Source of the DNA: Siphlonurus alternatus
Lineage: Eukaryota > Arthropoda > Insecta > Ephemeroptera > Siphlonuridae
Reading direction: 5' to 3'
NCBI GenBank assembly: GCA_949825025.1
Contig: OX463778.1
Location: 40,687,194 to 40,751,193, forward strand
DNA: 64,000 nucleotides
The translations under genes and the position numbers were made by a program. Positions 1 to 14,011 of this stretch are shown here, one piece after another. The notes beneath the pieces are model-generated. The model saw only the letters and a program-made list of their open reading frames with translations. It was not told where the DNA came from and searched no databases. Numbering within the stretch: the first letter of the stretch is position 1; every line of letters starts with the position of its first letter.

Positions 1-2170
1 AATTCTTGCCACTAGTAACAACAGCGTCAAAATGGTGGTGCTGCTGCAGAAATTGTACTTTGAGAGTTATACTCTTATAAATGTTAGTGTGGTATTGCTT
101 CAAATCATGCTCTGCACGTTGCATAATACTCAAGGAAATTCAAACATCTTGCAATAATAAAATAGGTCAAAAGGTTATTGTGCTTTCTCAACACCACGGA
201 TTCATGAGTTTTTATATATAACAAAAATATGAAAAAAGTTTACACAATCATCTATATATTATATTGATCTGGAATATTGCGAAAATGTTTCAAACGTCAA
301 CTAATAGTAACTTTTTTTATATAAACCTTCGAAGATTGACTTAGTAGATTTTTTTTCTTTTCAAAATCCTCTTAGCAGGGTTGTCCTTGTGTAGCTTAGT
401 ATCGAAATGAAATAACCTCACTTTGTGGCTCGGCTGTTGATAAGAACCAAACCATTTCATCCAATTGGATTTATGTCATTTTGATAGCAAATTATTATGT
501 AATATTAAAAGGTAATTTTATCAATAAATATAACATAAATTTGATTGGTAAGATACTAGCGTAATGTGTTAGAATAATTGGAAAGGGTTTTGCATCTATG
601 TTGGTATTTAAATTTTCATATACCTTAAAATTTATTGATGCGTTATTTTTTTTTTTTTTTTTAAATATATTTATGGTCAATTTACTATATGATCATGTAA
701 ATAAATAATATTTTAGTGTGATGAATGAATTAATATATAATGTTATTGTTTATTGTGTTTTTATTTTTCATTATTTATTAAAAAAATTATTGTTGTTTTT
801 TAGCAGGCTACATGTTTAAGTATATTTTATAATTTTTATGTTTCATACAAAATTTATCAGATAAAGAGTTGTTAATACTAAAAAATAATCAAGTGTGAGT
901 AGGAAAAGATAAATAATATTTGAAGAGGTGATAACAGTTGATGGCAAGTACTTGTAGACCTCATCACAGCGGACTGTAGCTCACACAAACTGCACCACAT
1001 AGTTGAGCGGATTTTGATGACGCTTCTCTAGCGCTAAAATTGGAGTCTCCTTAAAAAAAATCGTCTTTCTGCGGTAGCAAAAGTGAAAGGTCAAACGTTA
1101 AGTTGGACAGAAAAAAAAAAAAACAAAAAAAAAAGGTAAGTTTTAGTAGGAAAAAAAATCGTAAATAGAAAAAAAAAATCATAGAAACCACTTACATTTC
1201 TCTCTTAACTGTAAAGAGTCTAAAAATGACTATTCTCTTTATATTCTACAAGACAGATCTCAACAGTTACATCAGAATACTAAAAAAAAAAAAAAAAAAA
1301 TAAAAAAAAAATAAATAAAAATAAATAAATAAAATAAAAAGGGTCGCATTTTGTTAATTAATTAGACTACAGTATATACGCATTTAATTTAACTAGTAAC
1401 ATGTATTTAATAAGATAATTAATATAAACATATAAATTAAAAAATTAAATATATGAAAGTTTAATTAATTGTAAATAAATTTATATAATTATCCGGAAAA
1501 ATTCTATTAGGTTTTTACTAATTTAAAAAGCATTGATTCAAAGTTGCTATCTCTCTCTTCTCTACATTTTCAGTTTAACAAGAAAACTTTCACAGCAAGA
1601 CATTTTCTCTACAGAAGGCAACTTTAAAAGGAAGAAAGTTAATTTTGGCGTTGCAGAGATTTTATCTTTCCACGTTTAAACTTGGATGTAAGATATTTAC
1701 TTATAATTATTGAGAAAACTAAACTTTTTACTAACAAAATGCAGTTTTAACTTACAGCATAAAATAAATATAATCTTTCATTACAGATTATTTAACACAC
1801 AAATAAATATGGTTGTGGTTACAGATTTTATTATAATTGCATTATTAAAAATATAAAAAAATAATAACATATTTTATAATGATAAATACCGCCCTCAATG
1901 AAGAAGATTTTATTTATTATTTACGCTATTAATTATAAAAAAAATGTGCCAAAGAATAACGTTAAATTAATTTTAATATAATATATAGTTTTTATAATTA
2001 ATTAAACATCTATACAAAATACATTTAAGAATCCTTCATAATAATATTATATAATTTAAAAACCTGTTCATGTTCATCTGCAAAGGTTAATGAATCCACT
2101 ATTATTGCTTATAAACATTATTATGATGTGATTGTGATTTAAATTATTTTAGCATGCGCATAAAAGATTA
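1..2170. other. AT-rich intron segment
   Basis: No gene supported. It holds A-runs (about 1110-1135, 1262-1341) and one small less AT-rich patch at 930-1090. The 61-codon minus frame at 495-680 is lysine/phenylalanine-rich low complexity. Confidence 0.7.
1262..1341. repeat. A-rich tract with AAAT/AATA units
   Basis: A-runs grade into imperfect AAAT units (ATAAATAAAAATAAATAAAT). It is low-complexity DNA. Confidence 0.85.
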
Positions 2171-2632
2171 CTTAAATGTTAGTTAAACTTTGAACAGGTT
2201 ATTGTGACACAGTTGAATTGTTGTGGTAAGACAGGTTTCAGGTATGGTGTGCCGCTTACTGGAAGGTGGTGGTGGTGGTGCGACGGTGGGTGGTGTTGAG
2301 GAGTTATAGAGCACCAACCACATCTCTCGTCAGTTGAGATGAAGATGCTTTGCTGGCTGTTGCTGCTGCTGCTACCTCTACTGCCACATGCCAACTCAAG
2401 AGAAAGCCTTTCTTCTTTCTACGTTGTCTTCTTCTTCTTCGTCTAGGTGGTACACCCAGCATCCAACCAGCCCTTTTCTTCTCATCTCTTCGTAGCTTTT
2501 GAGAAAAGCAGGCAGGCAGCGTGGTACTGGCGGTGCTGGCGGTAAAGCGATGCGATGGGAAGGAGGAGGAGACGGGCGGCGTTGGGATCGATAGAGGTGG
2601 CCGGGGCTTGGCTCCAGAGCCGCTGCTTCTAC

Positions 2633-2683
<51 letters not shown>

Positions 2684-2883
2684 NNNNNNNNNNNNNNNNN
2701 NNNNNNNNNNNNNNNNNNNNNNNNNNNNNNNNNNNNNNNNNNNNNNNNNNNNNNNNNNNNNNNNNNNNNNNNNNNNNNNNNNNNNNNNNNNNNNNNNNNN
2801 NNNNNNNNNNNNNNNNNNNNNNNNNNNNNNNNNNNNNNNNNNNNNNNNNNNNNNNNNNNNNNNNNNNNNNNNNNNNNNNNNNN

Positions 2884-2969
<86 letters not shown>

Positions 2970-3040
2970 GTAGTGTTGGGTGCCTGCCTGCCTGTCTCTC
3001 TGCTTGCCCAGCTATACAACGGCCACGCAAGCTTTAACTT
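2171..3040. other. G+C-richer island around CT microsatellite
   Basis: CAC/GGTGGTGGT and GCTGCTGCTGCT runs (about 2265-2380), CTTCTTCTT, GGCAGGCAGG and GCCTGCCTGC flank the CT tract and gap. Simple-sequence-rich; all frames are repeat-driven. Confidence 0.6.
2636..2968. repeat. CT microsatellite with 200-N assembly gap
   Basis: Perfect CT repeats run up to 2683, then exactly 200 N (2684-2883), then perfect TC repeats to 2968. The gap replaces unresolved microsatellite, so true length is unknown. The long S/L and R/E frames across it on both strands are repeat artefacts. Confidence 0.97.
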
Positions 3041-4087
3041 GACGTCAGAAAACCTTTATTATTACCATTATCATAATTCATATCAGTGTTACGTCAGTAC
3101 ATGTATAGGATATCTATATGTTAGGTAATATTGAGAGATTCTTATAAGTTTTTTTCCATATAAATTTCATGTAAAATTTAAAAAAAAAAAATCTATTTAC
3201 AAAACTTTTTTCATTTATTTAGTATTCAGGCTATTCCAGAAATGATATGTTACTGTGAAGTTTTTTTCTATACTTCTTTTTGTTGTTGTTTGTTGCAAAG
3301 TTGTATGTTTTAACTTTGTAGATGGACCCAAAGTTACACAATAAACAGGGGGATTAAAGATATATTTATATATCCTTTGTCATTTTTTCTATCTATATTG
3401 GACAAAATAGATAAAAATCTATCTATATTCTTTATATAATATTACCTTTACTAAGATTTTTTTTTAATATTACCATATTTCTATAAATACTTTTTAATCT
3501 GTTGGCATATAATGAAAATAAAAATCTATGTGTTTACATATTATGTATTAAATAATGTGCATGTATAATAATAGTCCTTATTAATATGATGAAAGTATAT
3601 ATTTTATATATAATATATATATTATATGATATATAATATGTGCAATGTATTTAAAATTTAAGAATGTTATGTCGTGCAACATATAATACTGTAGTTTCGC
3701 GTGCTTTAAAAATTCCAGAGTTATTTTTTTTTTCGTTTTTAATATACAAAATTCTATTTACTTGTTTATACTTTAAATTCACAAGTTAAAATGATAAGAA
3801 AGTTTACTATGTTATTTGATGTTTTTTTCGCATAAAACGAAGACATTAAGACAAAATGTTTTTGTCAATTATTTTAAACTAAGTCTCCATGGAGTTTTCA
3901 TCCTTCTATGTCATAATAACACCTTTTTCTACACATTTAATTAGTATATCGTAGTTGTATTTTTTTTTTTTATTTAATAACCCTTTCAAGCTATATATCA
4001 TACCAAAAATTGTTGAGTCCACCGTGAACGCCTCCATACATAGACATGCGTGACAAAGCTCACAACTGGAGAAATTTCGTAGTGTCT
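3041..4087. other. AT-rich intron segment
   Basis: Nothing supported beyond AT-rich low-complexity DNA with a TATATA-rich patch near 3597-3640. Confidence 0.7.
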
Positions 4088-4311
4088 CAAGGTGTACATC
4101 TCCGGACAACATGAACTTTACTCCTGCTTTATTTGTAGGCGTTACCATGCAGTCTATAGATGCGTGGTGAAAAAAATTCTTTGTTAAATGGGTAGACTAG
4201 GTGCTCTTTTTACATCTCCCAAAATTTCTAATCTGTATCTCTCTGTCTATTAGAGCTGCAGCAAGTGAGGCAGGAGTAAAGTTCATGCTGTCTAGTAGAG
4301 GTGTACACTTG
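4088..4311. repeat. Inverted-repeat element, 40 bp arms, 142 bp spacer
   Basis: The left arm 4088-4127 (CAAGGTGTACATCTCC ... AACTTTACTCCTGC) returns inverted at 4270-4311 (GCAGGAGTAAAGTTCATG ... GTGTACACTTG) with several mismatches and a small indel. The arms stand out against the AT-rich surroundings. It is probably an old non-autonomous DNA transposon; no target duplication is evident. The minus-strand open frame at 3906-4148 crosses the left arm and is not supported as a gene. Confidence 0.55.
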
Positions 4312-7300
4312 TTAGCTCAATTGGTATTAATGTAAATTTAACATTATATTATCCTTTCCTGTACATGTCCCTATTCCCTCATTGTTAATACTATGGTAGT
4401 AAAATCTAAATGACTTAGGTACAAGCCGTACGTAAATTACACTAGACTCACACACATATAATTATATATACGTATATAGTGTATATTATAGTCTCGTCGT
4501 TTCCCTGATGTGTTGCTTCCTAGGATATCTCTACTACTAGACTAATATGTATAACTAATATAAACGTATAACATCATGTGTATTATTATACCTGCATGTT
4601 CCTAGTTAGTACAGTCAATTTGATTTATTCATACCGTACTTAAAATTTTGAGTATATGACGTCGGTTAAAGCCATGAAAGTCATAATATATGACGAATCT
4701 CTTATTTAATTTAAGACAATGTTGATAATACGTACCTATGTATTATATATAATATATTTATACTAAAATATTAATGATAAATAATGCAAGCTTTGGCTTT
4801 AATTAAAATTAAAATATTTACTCTATCATTCGTGAAATAGCATGGATCATGTCACATTATATATTACTTTATAATTAATTACTAATTAATTATGACATAT
4901 TGAACATAAAAAATGTAAAATTTCTAGAATAGAATAATAATTCAATAGCATTATAGGAATTAAAATATATATTGTAAAAATATAATTAATATATACTATA
5001 AAGTATGGAGTTTTTATTTATACAATATGAGTAGATTCAATATGTTGTTTTGAATTCAAAAATAAAATAATTTATGGTACTTTATACAAAGAAAATAACA
5101 CAATAAATTTAAGTTTTGACAGATTCATTATACGGAAACGATTTTTAATTAATTTATAAATTTGTAATGAAAATAAATATATTATAAACCAATCTCTTTT
5201 GTATAATATTAAGCTTTACTTTGCAGTCTTATGCAAGGTGATTCTACAAGAGGTTTAAAGTGGTTGCTAATATTTGGTAAAAGCATAATAAATGAGGTAG
5301 ATAAGTTTAATTTGACGAAGAATTTCTCTCAAAAAACGGAGTGAAAATGTTTGAGAAAGTGTCAAAAAGTTTCTCGTTTTTTGACGCAATATCCAAAAAT
5401 AACTCTTCGTTCAAGCAGTTAAAATATTTTAAAGTCTTCTCTTAAGATATTTCCCGTGTTGCTTAATACAAGTATATATTTTCTAATAATCCTAACTGCA
5501 GTGCAAGTCATTCTTATAGTAGATTATATTTTAGATGAATAAAGTACTCGGAATTCTGCAGCAAAGAGTCATTGTGAGACATTTTTCTTAAGTTTTTTTT
5601 TTTACTTTACTTTATGTTACTATAAGTTATAAAGCTTTCAAGAATATTAGCTACAATGAAGTGTCTTTGTTTTAGCTTTTTTATTAAGAAATAAAAGAGC
5701 ATCATCTAGAAAATGTATTATATACAAAAAGAGGACAAAATTATATTTTAATATTACGTAATAAATTATAGTATTAGAGAAAAGTTATTTTAAAAAAATA
5801 TTCAGTGTTTGCTTGAAATTTTTTGTAGGTAATATTCCCTTTAAAGTACAGGCAAGGCTTTGAGCCATTGTAAATTACTAATTTTCACCAACATGCCCTT
5901 ACTCGTTAAAAGGACTATTGATTAAAACACTGAAAGTAAATTAGGTTGCGATACCCATGGTATGAAGTTATTATTTTTCCATATTATGATTGTATATATA
6001 CAAAATTTTCAATACAAAATAAAATTGGCAGTATTTCTTAAATGAGAAAAATATTTTATGATTGACGTATAAAAAAAAAAAAAAATGGGGTGAAACATTT
6101 TACTGGCGTGTTTTTTTTTTTTTTAGAAAATTGAGTTTATGATTATACACTGTTAAATACATTTAATAAAAATCATTTAATGTTTAAGATAACAAAATTT
6201 CTTCCTTCCTCTACTTTGATTTAAATAATAACACGAGATATTTTTTAATATTGAAATGTCAAATATATATTTTTTTCCAATTATAATTATATCACATTTT
6301 TTTCAGTGATGACGTGAAAATTAGAGAAGTAATATTCAACAGAGCATAAAGCGTAATAAATTGAAATTCGTTATCCTACTGCTCTTATCGTTTGCTACAT
6401 ATTATTTTTCTCTTCCATTACTGCTGTTATGTATTTGATTCACCAAACACTTGAACAAGTACCCCACTTATCAGCCATTATTACCTCATTACGTGCGCTA
6501 TAACCTTTCTTTTTTTTTCATCATCATGTTGTAAAGCTATCAATACTCAGTTGGTAATGATCATGCAATTTAATGCATAATGGTGCTTTACAATTTATTG
6601 ATATTTATTTATATATTAATATTTAAAATCAACAAAACTACTATACAATATTTCCTATATACATAATATTACAATTTATTTATTTATATGATATTTACTC
6701 TAACAATACCTATATATGGAATGGAAAACTATAAATGGAACAGAATCATTTGTATTGGATTATATTTTATTTTTAATTATACAGTTAATAATGCTTATGC
6801 TGAGTATACTTAATACAGCATAATATTTTTACTAATAAATACTGTTTATTATATTTGTAATTTGAAGTTATTAGAAACCACTACAGAATATTTATTTCAA
6901 AATTTTTAATGCGTTTATAAAAGCCTTTTAATTTCTATGCATTTAGTACTTGTAATGAATGTTGACATTGATTGAACGCGTCCTTTAATTTACTGCTCTG
7001 TTTTTACATTAAAAAAATAATACTGAAATAATTTTGGAGAGAAATAAATTTAAGATATTTTCATTTTCATAAATCATTTTTTTGTAAATGAAAGTATTTT
7101 TCAAATGAGCAACTCAAACAAATTTTGTGGTAAAAGATATCTAACGAGTATTTAATTAATGTGTTAGGGGGACAGTACTCATGTGACATAAAAATTAATT
7201 TATATTAAATTCCAGCGCCTCGCGAATTTTACTTTATAAATACTACATGTATATAACTTGGTTTACACATCACAGAAACATAAAAACTCGGAATAAAAAA

Positions 7301-7760
7301 AATCTCTTGTAAAAATTGTAAATCCATAATTTTATACCAAAATAAAATTTTATTGCTGTGAATGCAATGTAATTTTTTTTATACAGTAAACGTCACATCA
7401 GAAAATTTTCTTCGCAAAGAGATGACTATGAAAGCATAGCTAGGTGTATTTTTGGACAATTTATGATGCTATTGTCATTATTGCTAAAGGAAGTTTTGCA
7501 AGAGTAATAAAGAGTGAGCTATTGACATAATGTTGTCCTGCAACTTTGCAATCTTTAATATTACTGTAACTTTTTTTTTTAAATTTAATTTCACTTTACT
7601 AAAAAAAACATTTTGGAATACATAAAAACAGGTAAGTTGTGTAATTTTTTATTCTGTATAAAAATGCACATTTGTTATATTTTGTTTGTTTACAAAAAAA
7701 AAAAAAGCAAGGTTGATAAAAATGAAAAAGCTATTATCTTGGGAATTGAACTATGGTTCT
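4312..7760. other. AT-rich intron segment
   Basis: About 3.4 kb with no open frame of note, no repeat family and no island. A- and T-runs are at 6070-6085 and 6111-6124. Confidence 0.7.
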
Positions 7761-8000
7761 TTAATGATACCATGAAGACGTCAAATGACGACGTCCAGAG
7801 AGAGAGTGAAAGTGACGGAGGAACACACGGGGGAACTGCGGTTGCGTGTCGCTCCTCGCGGCGTATATCGTCGTGACGAGCAGGCACGCACTGGTCACCC
7901 CTGGCGACCCAAAGTCCAAGCAATCTAAAGTGACACGTGTGGTCGTCGCTAGGAGGAGACAGGAATGTGCTGTAGGAGGGGATCAAAGTCACACGAAGCA
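7761..8000. other. G+C-richer island
   Basis: An abrupt rise in G+C with a short AGAGAGAG run, ACGTC-type motifs and GTCGCT. Overlapping frames on both strands are short and mutually exclusive, with no recognisable protein. Candidate regulatory DNA. Confidence 0.45.
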
Positions 8001-9060
8001 ATTAAACTTCATTGAAAAAGAATCAATGGAAAAGATTATAGAAAAGATTACGTATTGAAAAACTAATAGCTTTAAAACTCCATCTATACGCCTTTCAATA
8101 AGTATATTATTTAATCTTAAACATAAAATATAAACTACAGTAATTATGGGGTTAATTCTACATTATAATAATATTTTTTTTTTAAGTCACGTCTTCACAT
8201 GATATATATTTTGATTTATTTTACTTAATGGTGAGGGTTAGGCAACACTGATGCCTTTTCTGAATAGCAGATGATTCGATAAAACATCGTTTTTGTTTAA
8301 CTTAAAGTCAAATACCGAGGTGTTTTGTAAACTATCAGAAGTTAGATAGTAATTTTTTAATATTATTTTTTTCGTTGCTTAAAAACAACATTTAATTGAA
8401 AAATTCAACTAATATATTGTTAATCGTATATATATATTATGTACTAATGATAGTTATTGTGTAGATGTGGTTGTATATTTAGGTTCATATAATATAGAAT
8501 ACTCAGATACTCAGATTTTAACATGAAAAGGATAAAGAAGAAAAAAGATTGTATTATAGCCTCTAGCTGGAGGCATGTGAGATGCATTTTTTTCTTTTTT
8601 TTTTTACATTTGTTCTTTGATATTCCTCTATTTCTTTATATACTGCATACCTTTTATATTGCAGCATAGAGTAAAATAATACTCTACTTTATTAAATGAA
8701 ATAGTATATAATATATATATATATATATTATATATAATTATATAATGAAAACAATTTAATATTTTAAACAAAAACAAGCAGAATCTACTGTAAGTGTAAA
8801 TATTTTGAAACTTCTATTCATAAAAAAAATGTTTATAACGTAACAATATGAAGTCATGACTACCTCGCGTCATTGTTATGAAAAACGCTACCCGTTTAAT
8901 ACACAAAGACTTGAACAGTTTACTTTAGCTCTATCAAGGTTCTCTTTTTTTTATGTTTTTTTTTTTATGTGTATAAACATATAAAATACATATAGGAGAA
9001 ACTAACCAGTATGATGAAAGTGAAAAAGGATCAGTCAAGAAAAATAGCCTGCTGGTATAT
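8001..9060. other. AT-rich intron segment
   Basis: Nothing supported; TATATA tract near 8708-8745. Confidence 0.65.
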
Positions 9061-9500
9061 TTATGTATACAGTAAGAGTGAAACACCATACAAGCTGCAA
9101 GAACGCAGCAGCAGGCAAGTTGGGTAGTGGTGATGTGATGAGTTTCTGCCAAGAAGTTTTAGAGGCTTCTGAGATTTTCAGCTTGAAAACATCATCCCCT
9201 CCCAACCTACCATCTTTTTGCTATAAACTTAGTAGTGGGTATGCTGTGGGCATCTTGCAAGCATCCTTTTCTCTTTCTCTCCCACCCTTGGTCTCTGTTA
9301 GTGCTAAACAATCCAGACGGTATGTATGCTGGTTCCCGCGTGTATCTCTTCTTAAACAAACACTTTTGGAGGTCTCAAATGCTTCATACACATCTTAAAT
9401 ATAATATATATATATACCTTCAATAGATCTATAACTTGTGATGGCGGTAGAGGCCACCGTCACTGTTGTGTGTTTATCGTTGGAGAGCAACTACGGAGTG
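9061..9500. other. G+C-richer island
   Basis: Contains GCAGCAGCAGGCA (9104-9116) and CTCTTTCTCTCCCACCC. The 111-codon plus frame 9063-9398 has no recognisable domain and an unremarkable start. Confidence 0.45.
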
Positions 9501-10980
9501 AGCAAGCAAGTGAAAGATTTTTCATATTATATATGTTTACCTCAGGTGTATCAATGTTTACTTTTATAAAAGATATACACAAAATATTCAACTTATGCTA
9601 CCGCAACCACCAAACTTCTTGGGGAAAGTGAATGTATCAAACGAGATTATAATCATCAAAGTTAAATAAAAGTTTTTAGGTACAGAATATAATTATTATT
9701 AAATTTCTAAAGGTTAAACAGACATGTTATTTAAGTTATTAGAAAACAGTCTTACAAAATGGGAGTTTTACGATTTATTATTATATATATAAAAAAAAAA
9801 AAAAAATTAGAAACATGAATACACCTCAAAATAAAAATACAGTACATACTTCTTTTTATTTTCTAAACTGTTTTTTTAAACTTTGATTAAAAAACATACA
9901 TCTTTTAAATATATGCATTTTTTTATTTTTTTTAACAAAAATTGAAATTCACTTCTTATGCAAAATATAAAAGTTTTTCAATTAACTGATGTTAAAGCTA
10001 TACTGAAAAGTAGGAATATAAAAGTTTTATGAAAATACTCTTTGATGTGCGCTTTTCTATATGAGTTATGCTCAACTCATGGATAATACAACATACTTTG
10101 TAAAAGACGAGGAAAATACCGAAAGAGGTACAGAAATTTTTAAGGAAAATACTTGATAAATACTTTATGGTTTGAGAAGAGCACACTGCGGTAAATCGAA
10201 TTGCCGCCCATGTTCAAGTATTAATAGCAATGTTTTAGTACGCGTGCAAGCTTACGAACGAAACACTATACACTAAATTTTAAACTTTACTTTTGTTTTA
10301 TTATTTTACTTTTTAGGTAACAAACTCTTGTTGTTATTTTATCTCTCTTTAATATTAATTTATTATAATTTTAATTTAATCTGTAAACAAAAACCATAAA
10401 ATGTAGAATTAAAACTTTTATATATAAAAATTTATAATTCACCAACAGCTGTAAACAGTTGGTTCCCAACGGAAGTCAATGGATGGAAGGTTAAAGAAAG
10501 GTTGTGTTCCTTTTGACTTCATTTCAAATACATACACACGGTATAAAACCTTACGGCCATATTATTATATACTATTTATGTATATATATATGCAAATGAT
10601 ATGCGAAAACTTGTAATATTATTCACTTATTCACTCACTCGATTGTTGTTAAATAATTTAAATTATAAAAATCTCGAAGAAGGTGTTATTGTTTTTTGTT
10701 GTAAAAGTTATCTTCGTTTTTATTTTTTTAACGTTTTTTGTATTATACTGCTTAATGCTTTATATATTTATATAGATGACGTCATTGAGAAAGTGCTCAG
10801 AAGAGTTTAATTAGTTTGTTTTCCTCCACATTAATGATTACCTTAAAAACTAGTTTGTCTAATCTTAATTAAAGAGAATTAGTAATTAGGTAAAAATAAA
10901 TGTATAAAATTAGTGTTTAAGACATTTTACAATTAAAAAGTGAAAGTTAAACTTTATTAAGATAGTATCAACCATGTAGG
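9501..10980. other. AT-rich intron segment
   Basis: A small palindrome CCAACAGCTGTAAACAGTTGG-like at 10442-10462 and one CRE core at 10777. Otherwise nothing supported. Confidence 0.6.
10777..10784. promoter_or_regulatory. CRE core TGACGTCA
   Basis: An isolated full site in AT-rich DNA. Other isolated sites are at 3040-3047, 30894-30901 and 48349-48356. Confidence 0.3.
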
Positions 10981-11260
10981 ATTTTATTCCCTAAGCTTGC
11001 TTTTGATAGCATTTCTCTATTCTATCGGCGTTTGATTCTTGGCTGACTGGTTGGGCTATTCGCTTCATTGGCTCTATATAGCAGGCAGCAGTAACATCAA
11101 GTCCACGCGCGAGCGGAACTCTCTCTCTCTCTTGCAAACCTTTGTCCTGGTCTGATGGCATCGCACCGCCACCATTTATTCCCCCCTGCTGTCTCCAACC
11201 CCCCGTGAGTAGCGGTGCACCGTCAGCTGATTGATGGAACTCCCCACTCACTCAAACTAC
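10981..11260. other. G+C-richer island with CTCT run
   Basis: Contains GGCAGCAGT, CTCTCTCTCTCT (11119-11131) and C-rich stretches. The 86-codon minus frame has no recognisable family. Confidence 0.45.
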
Positions 11261-11620
11261 TTTGCACTGTCTTAAATCACCAAAAGACTTTTTTTTTTTT
11301 AAATTTATTATACCTTACCTTTCATACATAAATTTAAACTTCAAATGTTTGGTTTTAAACTTTATTAATGAAGTACTTAATATAACAAAAGAAAATTTAA
11401 ATGCTCTCATTTTTATACTTCAATATTAGAATATTATAATGTATTAAAATAGAATTGCCGTGCACAATTTAAAAAAGCAAAAGAATGCTTCAATCAAAAT
11501 GTATTTTTTTTTAAAAAATATATACTTGAAATAAAATTGCAGTAATATTGCGGTATTTCATTATGTTTTCCCCCCCCTTTATATTACACCCAATTTCATT
11601 TTCAATTGAGCACCATTTTG
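11261..11620. other. AT-rich intron segment
   Basis: Nothing supported apart from T-runs and a CCCCCCC run at 11571-11577. Confidence 0.6.
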
Positions 11621-12000
11621 AATTCAGCCTGCAGAAAAAGTTGTTAGGCAAACCTTCAAGCATATGAGTGCAGCAAATCACCGCAGCATTCAGGGGTTAT
11701 GAACTTTTTATAAATACATTTTTCCTTAAGTTTGGTGTGAGGTGAATAAGAATGCGGTGTCGTAAGGAGATAAGTTTGCTTGGAAATCCCTGTTGGCTAT
11801 ACGTGATCAACAGATATTGTTGACGAATCACCCGGCACCTAATTCCCGAACTGCTGGCTGCTGGCCACCGACGCTGCTTGGCTCTAATCCTCCTCCTCGG
11901 TCACTGCAATCCATCCAGCAGTTGGCCCCCCTGGCCCACGACCAGAATCACCAATCACCCGGAGACAACCACACTCTAAATTGGGGGATCACAACATTTC
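11621..12000. other. G+C-richer island
   Basis: Contains GCTGGCTGCTGGCC (11852-11865) and CCTCCTCCTCGG. The plus frame 11793-12011 is Pro/Asn/Gln-rich with no recognised domain. Confidence 0.45.
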
Positions 12001-13430
12001 TTCCGATATAATCTCATTGAAAAAAATATTACTCAGTCAAGAATTTAATCTTATAATTCCTTTTTTTTTATTTTTTACTATACTTAATTACAAAGAGAGG
12101 TTAGTTTTTTAAAAACTCTGTCAAATTTTAATATTATTAATCATTTATAGTTATAAAATTTGTATCTTTAACTAAATTTATAAACCTATAATAATACATA
12201 TTATATGATAATGTTTTGAAAGGGTCATATTTTTTAGTTTAAAAAAAAGGACGAGGAATTGTAAAAAAAAAAAATAGAATAACTATTTTCATACAACATA
12301 CTCATAGCAGAAGTTTCCAAATTAGTAGTTTTTCTTAAAAATAGTTGCATAAAATATGTAACAAGCTCACGGTACTATATTATAAACTTATTAATGATCT
12401 TAAGTTAACAATTAAGAGAGATAAGCAGAAATCACCTGATGGCATTTTATTACCTCACTAGTTTCCTTCAATAATCGTATCTGCTTGAGTTTGATCTGTT
12501 AATAGATCACCATTTTAATTATATTCATCCTCCTGTGTATGTAGGCAAACTTTTAAAACTTCACGTCAAGCATACTTTAGCTTACTTGCAAGCGATGTTT
12601 TTACACTTAAAATTATTTGAACTACGAGTATATTTTCCCATTTACAGATATAGTATAGAATATTAGCTTTATAAACTTTATATTTAAAATTATCACAGCT
12701 GCGTTTCATAAATATACAGAAATATCATATTTTACCTCAAGTTAAAAAGTTAAATTCTTTTACATAAAAATATATTATACTGAAGAATAATTTCGTTATT
12801 CTTAAGTCATAAAAAAAAAATATTATTTATGATAACAAGCATCGTCCATAATATTTTCTCTCTCTCTCTTTGTCCTTCTCACTCTGTGGTTGGGTTAAAG
12901 TCACAAAAATATATAAAATATATAACACAGTCAAGCAAGAGGCATAGAAGTTTTATATAAACATTTTTAATGGTTTATGTCGTGCAGGAAAAAAAAATAA
13001 ATACATATATTTTTTATGTGAAAAAAACTGGTTGGTATAAATTATAAGCAGAGCATATAATAAGCTTCCATGCAGAACATAAACTTGTATACAATATAAT
13101 GGGAATGGTGTATATTCCTGTGTGATAGTGTCGACCGCGCTAATGAGGCTATACCTGCCGTACATGTTTTGTTCATAAGGTGAAAAATGTATTTTGTTAT
13201 ATACATATGTATATAAAAATCTTTATTTATGTATTTTTACGGTGTAAAAAAACAACTATTTTTAGTTAGAAATTTATATTATACATAAAGATGTATGAAT
13301 GAAATAAAATAGAAACTACTTGACAAAATTAACAGTCTAAAAAAATGTATATAAAATTTTAGTAAACATAATAAATATTCGAATCACGATAGAAGTGGAG
13401 ATTTAGAAATTGACTTAATATTTTCCTAGC
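12001..13430. other. AT-rich intron segment
   Basis: Only A/T runs and a short CTCTCTCTCTC run at 12858-12868. Confidence 0.65.
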
Positions 13431-13690
13431 GCCAACTTCAATCAGTGGCGTAGTAAAATGTGCCTTCTCAGCTTTGTAGCCAAGCAGGGTCCCCAGTGTG
13501 CCCAAACTGCCTTGTTTGCAGTACTCAGTCTCGGCTAGCCCCTCGTGCAGCCTGACTCACAATCCGGGCTATGTCAGTTCTTTCTTAAAGATAATTCACT
13601 TGGGGAGTTGTAGACTCACTGGGTCTAACTGTAAGTGTATAGCTCTCGTACTCTGGACAAACTTGTACACAGAGTTTCATTGGAAATGAA
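13431..13690. other. G+C-richer patch
   Basis: Balanced composition without simple repeats, hence unlike the CT/GA islands. The plus frame 13498-13689 shows no recognised domain. An unrecognised old repeat or conserved element is possible. Confidence 0.4.
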
Positions 13691-14011
13691 ATTTGATTAA
13701 AATGTCTACATTTTATAAAATTATGGACTTTGCATGTGAAGTATATGAAATGAACTTCATGAGTGAAGACTTAAGGACCCAAGTTTATTAAGGGATTGGA
13801 TATGTGTGCCATGAAATTCTAAAACATACAAATTTGACTTCTATGTATCATCTGTTTGACTTGTTACTTTTTTAATGCAACTTAAGTGAAATCATTAATT
13901 CAAACTTTAAACAAATTAATGAAATTTTTACTGGCGTAAATAACATTTAATTTTTAAGCTGCATTTGCTTTGACGTAAACTGGAAACATTGGTAAAACAG
14001 CATTACAGAGA

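Noticed and set aside
2396..3037. Long frames on both strands (up to 207 codons) across the CT tract and gap
   Set aside because: Translations are ER/SL dinucleotide repeats plus X from N bases; all phases are open because CT/GA repeats have no stops.
9063..9398. 111-codon plus frame
   Set aside because: No recognisable domain, no splice signals fitting an exon, and a competing frame overlaps; explained by the G+C-richer island.
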